Positions 45,736-54,377 of a DNA stretch of 64,000 nt are shown in pieces. Within the stretch, counting starts at the first letter, position 1, and each line of letters begins with the position of its first letter. Source of the stretch: Lepiota brunneoincarnata (lineage: Eukaryota; Basidiomycota; Agaricomycetes; Agaricales; Agaricaceae); the NCBI GenBank assembly GCA_023014365.1, contig JAEBUN010000025.1, positions 372,001 through 436,000 of the forward strand. The letters are read 5' to 3'. Position numbers and translations under genes: made by a program. Below the pieces are notes generated by a model. That model was not told where the DNA came from. It was given only the letters and a program-made list of their open reading frames with translations, and made no database searches.

Positions 45736-48700
45736 TGGTGGGGTTGTCTAATTTGTGGGCCCTTTTATATTCTTCGATGACTTCTTTGGCATTCTCCAGG
45801 TTTGCTTCTGGCTCCCAGGAATCCTCAGTGGGAAGGTATCCTTTCCATCTGACTAGGAATTGATACTTGTTCCAGAATTTTCTGTGGCGCAGTATTGACT
45901 CGACCTCGTATTCTTCTTCTCCATTTACAAGGTCGGGTGGTGGGGCTGTGTTGTATTCCCCATGTGTGTCGTTCTCTTCTGCAGGCATTAGGAGGCTCGC
46001 ATGAAACTTGTTGTGGATCTTCCATTTGATGGGTAATTTTAGTTCATAGGTTACAGGTCCGAGTTTTCTTGTTATGGTGAAGGGACCTTCTCGGCGTTGG
46101 GCCAGTTTCTTTGAGGCGTACTGAATTGGGAGGTTGCGGTTGTCGAGCCAAACCTTCTGTCCAACTTTTAGATTGATATCTGGCCGGTTATATCTTGCAG
46201 CCATTTTTAGTCTGGCTTGTTCATGCGCAGCTTGGGCTTCTTGGCGTATCTTGGCGAGGTATTTAAACTTCTCTCCTATTGCTGGAATGTTTGTTGGCTC
46301 CTCGGAGGTCGGAAATCCTTTGGGGCTTGATCCATAGAGGAGTTCAAATGGGGTATGTTGGTGTCCGGCATGTGTTTTCGAGTTGTGGACATATTCCAGG
46401 AGTGGGAGTGCCTTTACCCATTTGTTCGGGTTCGATGAGCAATAGATGCCAAGGTAGAGTTCTATTTCTTGATTGAATCGCTCTGTTTGTCCGTCTGTCT
46501 GGGGGTGGTAGGCGGTAGAGAGTGCTTGTTCGATTCCGAGTTGTTTGTAGAATTCTTTCATGGATTTGGCAGCGAACCTGGGGTCGCGATCACTGAGAAC
46601 TTTCTCGGGAAGGCCAAATCTAGAGAATAGTCGTTCGATAAGAATTTCAGCGATCTTGTCCGCGTTGGTGGTTTTCGCAGTAGGTTCTAGAATTATCCCC
46701 TTCATAAGCTGGTCGACCACGACCAGTATAGAATCATGGGGTCTGTCCGGGGGTAGGTCTGTGATAAGATCCATCGAGATGTTTGAGAATGGACGGGTAG
46801 AACGGGGTCCAGGGATGGGTTGCAGCGGTGGTTTTAAGGGGTGGCGATTGATCTTGTATTGTTGGCAAGTACCACATCCTTTGACATAGTTCTTGACAAA
46901 TGATCGCATCCCGGGCCAGTAGGCGTATTCCTGGAGTTTTCTAGTTGTTTCTGCGATTCCAGGGTGTCCTGCGGTGGGTGAGTCGTGTACTCTTTGCAGT
47001 AAGCGGCGTCTGAGGTGTAAATCTTGTGGTATAAATAGTTTTCCTTGAACACGTGGGTGTCCTGAGTCATCTTCTTGGGCGATGTCGGTCTGTTTCTTTT
47101 TCTTCCACAGCTCTTTTATTTCCTGTTTAGTATTTTCGTCGATAATATGGATATGTTGTGGCTGTTCTGAGGTGAAGAATTTATCAGGGAGTGCAACGAC
47201 CTGTTTGTTGTCTCTTGTCTTGGGTTCATGATCGGGTCGTCTGGAAAGGGCATCTGCTGGTCCATTTTTCTTTCCAGGGATATGTCGGATTTCGATGTCA
47301 AATCGTTGCATGTAGGCAATCCATCGGGCTTGTCTTCTGCTGAGGTCTTCAGGTTTTCTCCAGCGGCGAAGGTTGTCGTGATCTGACCATACGATGGTCT
47401 TGTGTGATGATCCTTCTATGTGGTGACGCCATTCTTTGAGTGCTCGGATAATGGCGAAGAGTTCCTGTTCGGAGCAATGATAGTTGCGTTCTGCTGGTGA
47501 GAATCCTTTCGAGAAGTATGCGACTGGGTGTTTAACTCCATTGTTGTCGCGTTGAAGTAGGACTGCTCCTGATGCAAATAGTGATGCATCGCATTCGATT
47601 TCGAAGGGTTTGTCTCGGTCGGGGACCATTAATACCGGTTCGCTTTGGAATTTTCTCTTGAGAGTATCGAAGGCGTTCTGGCATTCTTCTGTCCATTCGA
47701 ATTTCTTGGTTTTGGACATTAGGGCATTGAGAGGTTTTGCCCATGTGGTGTATTGGTGTATGAATTTTCGATAGAAGTTGCAAAATCCTATGAATTTTCG
47801 TACGTCGCGCGGGGTAGTTGGTGTTGGCCATTCAGCGATGCCTTTGAGCTTTGCTGGGTCCATCGAAACTGAGTCGGGAGTGATAATAACTCCTAGATAT
47901 TCGAGTCGTTGTCGTTCGAATTCGCATTTCTCGGTCTTGAGGTATAGATCGTTGTCCTTGAGTATCTTGAGTACTTCTCTTGTGAGGCGTCGAAGTTCTT
48001 GTTTTGTTTTTGCGTGAATGAGGATGTCGTCCATGTAAATGATTACTCCTCCATTGTCGATGAGTTTTCGAAATAATGAGTCCATCATGGTTTGGAATGT
48101 TGCTGGGGAGTTACACATTCCAAAGAACATGACCGTGGGTTCGAATAATCCTCGGGGTGTCCTGAAGGCTCCTTTCCATTCATCTCCTTTGCGTATGCGG
48201 ATGTTGTTGTATCCTGCTCGTACGTCAAGTTTGGTAAAGTATTTTGATCCTCGGAGTTTGTCGAGAATATGAGAGATGAGGGGGAGGTTGTATGCATTTT
48301 TGACGGTATGCTCGTTGAGGTACCTGTAGTCTTGACAGGGGCGTAGTTTTCCGTCTTTCTTTCCTACGAAGAAGAAAGGTGATGCCATTGGCGATTTGGA
48401 TGGTCGAATGTATCCCTTTTGAAGGTTTTCTTCTAGGAACGTGTCGAGTTCCTTTTCTTCATTGAGGGAGAGTCGGTAGGACTTCATGGCAATTGGTTTG
48501 AATGATTCTTTGAGTTCAATTTTGTGATCCCATGGTCGTTGTGGGGGAAATCGTTCGGCTTGTTTCTTGCTGAATACTGGGAGGTATTCGTGGAATTCCG
48601 TGGGTACGACTTTTCTTGGGTCGTCGTTTTTCTTTTCTCCGTGTTGTACGGCGAGGAATTGTGATGCGGAGGCTTTGAAGTTGATTTCTTCGAAGCTTGT

Positions 48701-49111
48701 GGGCTCTAGTGTGGAGATGTGGTTGAGTTGGTCGTTGTAGATCCAATCGGGTTCCATGGATTGGATGAGTTCTCGGAATATAGTGTTGTCCCAACGTTTG
48801 TTTCTCCAGCGTAGTTGTTTGGCATCCCAGTCGATGTCTGGGTTGTGTTCTGCAAGCCAAGGGAATCCAAGGATGAGTCTTGGGCTTCCGAGGGAGACTA
48901 CTTTTGGTTTGATCTCCATATTCTTCCTGTTAACCGTTAGGTTGAGGGTCGTGTAGTGGGTGGCTGTTCCATTTTCGTTAACAGATCCATCGGCATTTCG
49001 TACTTCGATGGGTCGATCGAGGGGTGTTGTTTTGAATGAATGTTGTTTGACCATTCCGGGGTCAATGAAGTTTCCTGCTGCTCCTGAGTCGAGTAGGGCG
49101 AGTAGTTCCAC
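45617..49111 (-). CDS. Element 1 pol: protease, RT, RNase H, integrase, chromodomain
   Basis: Numbering from the codon at 49111. The protease active site is D8-S-G-A. In RT, the first catalytic Asp is in KLDV (D296) and the YMDD box is 359-362. The RNase H Asp is near 508. The integrase has an HHCC zinc site H709, H716, C746, C749 and a catalytic triad D781, D841, E877 with exactly 35 residues between the last two. A chromodomain (about 1067-1118, with FLVRWKGYLPTEDSWEPE) ends the enzyme and probably directs insertion to heterochromatin. The frame continues upstream without ATG to the gag stop, where it lies in the -1 frame, so a gag-pol fusion by -1 frameshift near 49275 is likely. No stop or frame break: this copy could encode active enzyme. 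Confidence 0.92.
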   Translation of the reverse strand: MELLALLDSGAAGNFIDPGMVKQHSFKTTPLDRPIEVRNADGSVNENGTATHYTTLNLTVNRKNMEIKPKVVSLGSPRLILGFPWLAEHNPDIDWDAKQLRWRNKRWDNTIFRELIQSMEPDWIYNDQLNHISTLEPTSFEEINFKASASQFLAVQHGEKKNDDPRKVVPTEFHEYLPVFSKKQAERFPPQRPWDHKIELKESFKPIAMKSYRLSLNEEKELDTFLEENLQKGYIRPSKSPMASPFFFVGKKDGKLRPCQDYRYLNEHTVKNAYNLPLISHILDKLRGSKYFTKLDVRAGYNNIRIRKGDEWKGAFRTPRGLFEPTVMFFGMCNSPATFQTMMDSLFRKLIDNGGVIIYMDDILIHAKTKQELRRLTREVLKILKDNDLYLKTEKCEFERQRLEYLGVIITPDSVSMDPAKLKGIAEWPTPTTPRDVRKFIGFCNFYRKFIHQYTTWAKPLNALMSKTKKFEWTEECQNAFDTLKRKFQSEPVLMVPDRDKPFEIECDASLFASGAVLLQRDNNGVKHPVAYFSKGFSPAERNYHCSEQELFAIIRALKEWRHHIEGSSHKTIVWSDHDNLRRWRKPEDLSRRQARWIAYMQRFDIEIRHIPGKKNGPADALSRRPDHEPKTRDNKQVVALPDKFFTSEQPQHIHIIDENTKQEIKELWKKKKQTDIAQEDDSGHPRVQGKLFIPQDLHLRRRLLQRVHDSPTAGHPGIAETTRKLQEYAYWPGMRSFVKNYVKGCGTCQQYKINRHPLKPPLQPIPGPRSTRPFSNISMDLITDLPPDRPHDSILVVVDQLMKGIILEPTAKTTNADKIAEILIERLFSRFGLPEKVLSDRDPRFAAKSMKEFYKQLGIEQALSTAYHPQTDGQTERFNQEIELYLGIYCSSNPNKWVKALPLLEYVHNSKTHAGHQHTPFELLYGSSPKGFPTSEEPTNIPAIGEKFKYLAKIRQEAQAAHEQARLKMAARYNRPDINLKVGQKVWLDNRNLPIQYASKKLAQRREGPFTITRKLGPVTYELKLPIKWKIHNKFHASLLMPAEENDTHGEYNTAPPPDLVNGEEEYEVESILRHRKFWNKYQFLVRWKGYLPTEDSWEPEANLENAKEVIEEYKRAHKLDNPTNDPTTQHSSNHSRPPRARQQWTPSHPGKNHIPGEPRHRK

Positions 49112-49272
49112 GCTTTTGGGTTCTTCCTTAGTGAACTTGTGTTTTCGGATTCGACAGGGTAGATGTATTACGCGTGCTGACGATTCCTGTAACTTTACAA
49201 CATTAATATCATTTTGTGAATAGGAAAGGGAAGGAGGTCTTTGTGGAGGGCTAGACGTGGTGGCTAGTCTCC

Positions 49273-50397
49273 TTAGGCAAAATCCTTAACCAGAGGGGCA
49301 TCTGGGTGGTTGGATTCATTTGCAAAATGTTCGTAGATGTCCTCGACTTCTTCGTCGGTTGCATCTTCTAGTATGTTGTATAGCGAGTTCTTTTTCCTGT
49401 AGCTTGCTTGTCTTCTTCTGGATATCGCATTTGACCGGTTTCTGGCATCCAAATTGCGGGGTAATTCGGATCGGCGATATATTGTCTTCTTGGTGGGGCA
49501 TTCGCGGGCGAAGTGTCCAGTCTTGCGGCAGTTGAAGCATCTCTTTTCCTTGAGATCCTTTCTTTGGGCGTCCGTGAGGATTGCATTGAGGGCTTCGCGG
49601 GTGTGTTCTTGTACCAACTGGTGGAGTCTGTCTTCTTCGGTCTCCTCGTCTTCATCAGCTTCCTCGGCGAGTAGATCTGGCTCGTCCTCAAAGTCGAGGT
49701 TGTAGACTGCTTCGGCGAGTTGGTCAATATCCATTGCGTTAGGGTCTGTTGCTTGATAGGGCAGTGGGACACGGCGCATAAAAGCATTTCTTTTCCCTTT
49801 AAATGGGCAAGTGCGCAAAGTCGTTGGAAACGAGGGAGTTCCTCGAGTTTGCATATAGTCGCGTTGAGTTTGTAGTATCTGATATGCTGTTCGAGCTTGC
49901 TTGAACCAGTCGTTGAGTTTGTTTCCTGGATTGAGGCTAATTGTCTTGATTGCGACGGGGCGATCCAGCCCGTTCTTGAAATAGTTGACCGCCGCCACTC
50001 CATCTCCAAGGTCGGCCTGATAGGCAAGTATCTGGAACTGGGATATGTAATCATCGATATATCGTCCATTCTGTTTGAGGTGGCAGATTCTGTCCATTGC
50101 ATCGGTGGGGACATTGTTTGGGGCGAAGGATGTATTGAGTCCTTCGAGAAATTTCTTCCATGTCGGAAGGGTCTGGCTTCCATCAAGTTCTTTGTTTGAT
50201 TCCAAGAATGCTCCTCTCCATGTTGCAGCGGGGCCGGTGGACATGTATGAAAGGGCGAATTGTATCTTGGTCTTGTCATCGGGAAAGGCTCCTGGCTTTG
50301 CATCGATGTATAGTTGTACTGCATCCTTCCAGAGGCGGAAGTAGTCGGTCTCTCCATTAAAGGTTGGGGGTGTGTTGATTTTTGCGGAGGAGGCCAT
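49273..50397 (-). CDS. Element 1 gag with CCHC zinc knuckle
   Basis: 374 residues from ATG at 50397. It has the capsid-like retrotransposon gag core (FRLWKDAVQLYI, ATWRGAF, WKKFLEGLNTSF, DYISQFQILAYQADL, YFKNGL) and one knuckle C-F-N-C-x4-H-x4-C near residue 290. The frame is open upstream to about 50897 with proline/serine-rich sequence but without an ATG. A different frame starting with ATG at 51002 looks natural only for its first 50 codons. Together they suggest an N-terminal extension broken by a frame change in this copy, but the ATG at 50397 may also be the true start. Confidence 0.85.
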   Translation of the reverse strand: MASSAKINTPPTFNGETDYFRLWKDAVQLYIDAKPGAFPDDKTKIQFALSYMSTGPAATWRGAFLESNKELDGSQTLPTWKKFLEGLNTSFAPNNVPTDAMDRICHLKQNGRYIDDYISQFQILAYQADLGDGVAAVNYFKNGLDRPVAIKTISLNPGNKLNDWFKQARTAYQILQTQRDYMQTRGTPSFPTTLRTCPFKGKRNAFMRRVPLPYQATDPNAMDIDQLAEAVYNLDFEDEPDLLAEEADEDEETEEDRLHQLVQEHTREALNAILTDAQRKDLKEKRCFNCRKTGHFARECPTKKTIYRRSELPRNLDARNRSNAISRRRQASYRKKNSLYNILEDATDEEVEDIYEHFANESNHPDAPLVKDFA

Positions 50398-51002
50398 ATT
50401 GTTAATGTCAGAGGTTGTGGATTCCTCGTCGGAAGTGTGAATAGACCTGGTAGTGGGGCTAACTTCGGATGGTTCGGATTGTACAGGGGAACTGGATCGA
50501 GGCGGTGAGTGTACCGGTGATCCAAGTGGTGATGTGAGGGGTGAGAATGTTCTTGGGGGTTTCTGTTGCGAAGTGTTGTCGCTAGTTCTTGTACTTGTTG
50601 AGGGTTGAGGACCGGAGGATGGGGTAGATGTTCTATGAATCGGCTCCCCGAGCTTTGAGCGGGTAGAGGTGGCAGTTCTTTCAGGTGGTGGTTGTTTAGG
50701 TAGGGATTGAAGAACTGATGCTGGGGGTGCTGGGTATCCTGGGTCTTCTGTTCGACGTTGAACTCTCTCGGTAGGTTGTGTAGGGTACGGTGCGGAACCA
50801 GAGGGTGAACGAGTGAGGGGTATAGGTTTTGTTTTCTTTTTAGGGTCCGTGGTGGAGGGGGTGTGAAGTCGGGTTCGGAGTCGGTTGTCGACCAGTCAGA
50901 ACTGTTGGATTCTTCGTAGTCAGGTGGCAAGGGGGTCGTTTCGGTTTGTAGACAGGGTGAAGAGGGAAGAAGTCGAAGGTGAAGGTGAGGGTGAATAAAC
51001 AA
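50398..51002 (-). CDS. Probable N-terminal extension of element 1 gag, frame-broken
   Basis: The minus-strand ATG at 51002 opens a frame whose first 50 codons are acidic and proline-rich (SSDWSTTDSEPDFTPPPP). After that the gag frame is the better protein (PKKKTKPIPLTRSPS and onward). The switch lies near 50850-50890. Element 2 also has a long open gag extension upstream of its core, which supports a real coding role. Confidence 0.4.
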
Positions 51003-51133
51003 CGCTTGCGGGTGCGTTATCCCAATCGACGCTTGAAGGTGCTGGATGACCTGTATACAACGCTTACGGGTGCGTTATCCCAATCAACACTTAAAGGTGT
51101 GGATGACCTATCAACGCTTTCGGTGCGTCTGAC
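51001..51133. repeat. Tandem repeats in element 1 leader
   Basis: Units at 51001-51058 and 51059-51112 (both opening AACGCTTRCGGGTGCGTTATC) plus a partial third from 51113. A separate AGCGACAAGGC-like motif recurs three times at about 51185-51275. Confidence 0.7.
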
Positions 51134-51312
51134 CAAGGGTGCAGAGGGTATGGTGGCCTGCTCTACGGGGGTGTATCACCGGACAGCGACAAGGCGTGTC
51201 GTCAGATACGGTTGGCACTCGGATAGCGATAAAGCGTATCGTCTGCCGGTGTGGAAGGGTAGCGACAAGGCATACCAATACCACGGGGTGTACGATGGAG
51301 GTTGTCCAAAGG

Positions 51313-51324
51313 AAGCTTTAATCT
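51313..51324 (-). promoter_or_regulatory. Element 1 self-priming primer-binding site
   Basis: In element orientation AGATTAAAGCTT starts two bases after the 5' LTR. It is the exact complement of AAGCTTTAATCT inside the LTR (51497-51508), which begins 35 bases after the start of a TATATAA box. No tRNA 3' end match is evident. This is the layout of Tf1-type self-priming. Confidence 0.65.
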
Positions 51325-51326
51325 AT

Positions 51327-52025
51327 TGTTATGATCCGTGCTCCTTCTGTATCCGAGGATAACTGGAGACGGCCTTCAATCACTCTACAAGGTGTCCGAG
51401 ACGGTTGGCCTTATAGAGCTTAGTGGATCGCGCTCAATGAGATAACGAGGGAAGACTGCCAAGTTAAGGCAGAGAGGTAAATGACCGCTGTTAACAAGAT
51501 TAAAGCTTAGGGCTTTAATCTCTACTTGTACAGGCCTTATATACCTATGAGGTGCTATATACTCGTTATAGGTTACTTGGCTGTTCTACTGGTCGTGCGC
51601 AGTCCTGACCATGATGCACATCCTGGCTGATGGCATCCTAGTGTTATTTATATTACAATGAGTCAGTACTCTTGCTACTGCTGTGCGATGTTCCATCGCT
51701 TTCCTCTGACTCATAATCTTCTTCTCCCGATTGTATCTCCATGGAGTCCTCTCCGTTCTCGTTCTCCATTCTCTCAGTGCTTCTATCCGTATTGGAGGTT
51801 GGGTCGGTTGATCCATGGTTATCTTCTTCGTCCTCGGGGTATTCCAATATATCCTCCAAGGTTATCTCCATTCCTGGTTCTCTCGCCAGGTCCTGCATGG
51901 CGGTGTAATATTCCCCTTCCTCGTCTTCATATTCTTGTGCCCGTAATTGGTCTGTAGTCTCCTGTACCCATCTTGTAAAGTCGAACAATAGTTCTTGTTC
52001 CTCCCAGTCTGGACTGTTCATAACA
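51327..52025 (-). repeat. Element 1 5' LTR
   Basis: 699 bases, TGTTA...TAACA, one base longer than the other LTR. It contains the predicted promoter (TATATAA, minus strand, 51537-51543) and transcript start near 51508. A perfect inverted repeat GATTAAAGC/GCTTTAATC lies around the predicted start. Confidence 0.9.
51537..51543 (-). promoter_or_regulatory. Element 1 LTR TATA box
   Basis: TATATAA on the minus strand, 35 bases before the AAGCTTTAATCT segment that pairs with the primer-binding site. Confidence 0.6.
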
Positions 52026-52037
52026 GGTTATGGGCCC
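52026..52037 (+). promoter_or_regulatory. Copia primer-binding site; its first five bases are the right GGTTA duplication
   Basis: GGTTATGGGCCC is complementary to the anticodon-stem part of initiator tRNA-Met (…GGGCCCATAACC), as in Drosophila copia, which uses a half-tRNA primer. The first five bases are the target duplication made by element 1. Confidence 0.6.
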
Positions 52038-52086
52038 CAACCTGTTGCGCTACTAAGACAATCAAACCTACAGATATATTGTGGCA

Positions 52087-53639
52087 ATGTCTACTGTAAA
52101 TGATGTACTCTCCATGTTGGTGCCAAAGTTGGATGTGTCCGGAGGAAACTGGGTGATCTTCTCGCTACATTTGCAGACTGTGATCCAAGGCAAAAGGCTG
52201 TGGGGCCATTTTGACAGCAGCATGCCATGTCCCATACTCCCAACCCCTCAAACGACTATCACTCCTTCCACCACTACTCCCCAGGCTGCTGCTACACCAG
52301 CACCTGCCCCTACCACAGTACCTACTGCCCCTGTCGTCACTGCCAAGACAATCGAGGCATGGCAAAGAAACGAGAATATTGCTTGCTCCTTGCTTGCCCA
52401 ATGCCTCCCAGACTCCATGCTAATGGTCACAGCTGGACACCACACAGTCAAAGCAATGTGGGATGCCATAACGCAAGAATACACTTACAAAAGCGCATTC
52501 TTGCAAGCATGGCTCTGTCGCAAGTTTATGACCATGAAATGTCCTGACTGGGGTGATGTACATTTGTTCCTGAATGAGATCCGATCTCGAAAGGCCGAAT
52601 TAGGTGCTGTGGGTGTCACAATTAGCGACGACGACTACAGGAGTGCTATACTCCAATCCTTACCTTGCTGGCTATCAACGTACACTGCCAACCAGCTCTC
52701 TGCTGCCCGACTTCACAGTTCCCTCCATTACACCATTGAGCCCGAAATCCTAATCATACTGATCAGTGATGAATGGGACCAAGGCCGCCCTGAGCGATCC
52801 AGGGTCAGCAATGCCAAGTCCGAGCAGGATGATGCTTTGGTAGCCGAGGGTAGCAATGGGAGTGGAAAGCCAAAAGGAAAAGGAAAGAAAAAAGGTCCAT
52901 GCTGGAATTGTGGTGGAGAGCATTGGAAGAGAGAGTGTCCTAACCCAAAGAAGCCAGTCAGTGAGAGGAAAGATGGGGAGAAGGGAGGAAGCCCACCCAA
53001 CAAGAAGGGTGGCAGCGCCAACATTGTTATGGCAGATAGTGATGATGAGGACTGTTCCCTCATGGTTGAAGAGTTATCGGACTCGGAAACAGATACGAGC
53101 TGGGCCGAAATTGAGGCAGGCAGCTCCTCAGACAAGCTATGGAGTGAAGGGGAGTTGACAAGTGAGTTTGACAACCTGGATATTGGTGAATGTGACGGAG
53201 CTATGGATGAAATCACCAGTGTCACCGAAACAAGTCCAACCCGAGTCGAAGTCTTCGACTCAGGAGCTACGAACCATATCTCCCCCTACCAAGATAGTTT
53301 CGCGACCTTCAAATCCATTTCCCCTCGCCCCTTACGCGCCGCAAATAAGAAAGCATTCAATGCCATTGGGAAAGGCGAAGTAGTCCTTGAGCTGCCAAAC
53401 GGCACCACCTCATCACAACTCCACCTGAGTGAAGTCCTATACTCACCGGAGGCAGGCTATACACTTGTATTGATTGGCCATCTTGACAATGCTGGCTTCA
53501 TGACCACATTCGCAAATGGCAAATGTATAATTTGAGACACTAGTGGCACCTGGATCGCCGAGATTCCAAGGACCGGAAGGGGTCTATACAAACTAGTCAA
53601 AGAAGCAGAGGAAGCAAATGTGGTGGCTGAACCACTTAG
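52087..53639 (+). pseudogene. Copia gag and protease, interrupted
   Basis: The ATG at 52087 opens 482 codons to a TGA at 53533. It has a UBN2-like gag core (about residues 80-230: WDAITQEYTYKSAFLQAWL), a nucleocapsid knuckle C-W-N-C-x4-H-x4-C near residue 275 and a protease site F-D-S-G-A near residue 400. After the TGA (probably from an Arg CGA codon) the same frame goes on for 35 codons until the LTR of element 2 at 53640. The frame resumes after that element at 61625. Confidence 0.85.
53635..53639. repeat. Target-site duplication CTTAG (left)
   Basis: CTTAG before the left LTR of element 2 is repeated at 61620-61624 after the right LTR. Removing one copy and the element restores the Copia frame. 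Confidence 0.85.
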
Positions 53640-54022
53640 TGTTATCAGAATTCTATCAGAAGGACAGTTATTTTTAGCTACATTTCCCATGTCACTATGA
53701 AACTATCAGTAGTGGACATCAGAAGGATGATTCTTACCACATGCCTCATGTCTCTTATCTCTGACTCATAATTACCTTGGTCCAGACTATTATAGTAGGG
53801 GTATAGCCACACTTAGAAGTATATAAGGATACAGTACAATACCTTGTATCCTTATCTTAGTGTTATACAGTTCTTGCCTCCTATACCTCTTTGCCATAAC
53901 TGGCTGGACTTATAGTGCTCTGTCATCTCCAAGTCATGCTTAGTAGGACAGGACCAAGTCTGTATAGACATCCTGTGTTGAACTTCGTGCTACTCAAGAG
54001 CGAACCCCTAACCCGGGTAACA
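53640..54022 (+). repeat. Element 2 5' LTR
   Basis: 383 bases with a TATATAA box at 53820-53826 and the segment TATCTTAGTGTT at 53853-53864, where transcription should begin. Confidence 0.92.
53820..53826 (+). promoter_or_regulatory. Element 2 LTR TATA box
   Basis: TATATAA 33 bases before the segment that pairs with the primer-binding site. Confidence 0.6.
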
Positions 54023-54023
54023 A

Positions 54024-54035
54024 AACACTAAGATA
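54024..54035 (+). promoter_or_regulatory. Element 2 self-priming primer-binding site
   Basis: AACACTAAGATA, one base after the 5' LTR, is the exact complement of TATCTTAGTGTT in the LTR (53853-53864). Same geometry as element 1 with unrelated sequence. Confidence 0.7.
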
Positions 54036-54377
54036 CTCTGCTGCTTATCTCTTGCTTGCCCTCCACCCTGCTCTGTTCTGACCGACGTACTGAACACGTC
54101 GGGGTACCCTGGTCGTTCAAAACGACATGCGAAAGAAAACTGCCTCTCTGTGTAGCCATCGCTACGTTCCTCAACCTCTCCCTGCCAGAAGATCTGGCTT
54201 ACTTACTCATCTTCGTTTTCACCTCCACCGCCACCCTCATCGCCTACCGAATTATCACCCTAGAACTCAAACGTATCACGTGCCCTTGTCACTGCTGCAT
54301 CATCAGATCGTGGAACCTATATTCAGGGATATCCATCATTGCAACACAATTTTTCATCCTTCTAGCGATAATCAATT

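Larger units (their letters stand above)
43781..52025 (-). mobile_element. Element 1: Ty3/Gypsy chromovirus, nearly intact, 8245 bases
   Basis: It is bounded by LTRs at 43781-44478 and 51327-52025 that start TGTTA and end TAACA and differ at about five positions (roughly 99.3% alike by eye), with a 5-base duplication GGTTA outside. Transcribed on the minus strand in the order gag, pol, ORF3. The pol frame of over 1160 codons has no stop and all catalytic motifs, and ends in a chromodomain, so this is a recent, perhaps active, chromovirus. It interrupted the Copia element exactly in its primer-binding site. Confidence 0.92.

Noticed and set aside
49204..49272. Separate ATG-initiated pol gene
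   Set aside because: The pol frame has no ATG between the gag stop and the protease; a -1 frameshift from gag explains it better.
49368..51002. 544-codon minus-strand frame across element 1 gag
   Set aside because: Most of it overlaps gag in another frame and reads as low-complexity shadow. Only its first 50 codons look natural, so it is treated as a possible gag extension, not a gene.
51009..51275. Leader repeats of element 1 considered as a CRISPR-like array
   Set aside because: Units are contiguous tandem copies without unique spacers, in a eukaryotic retroelement leader.
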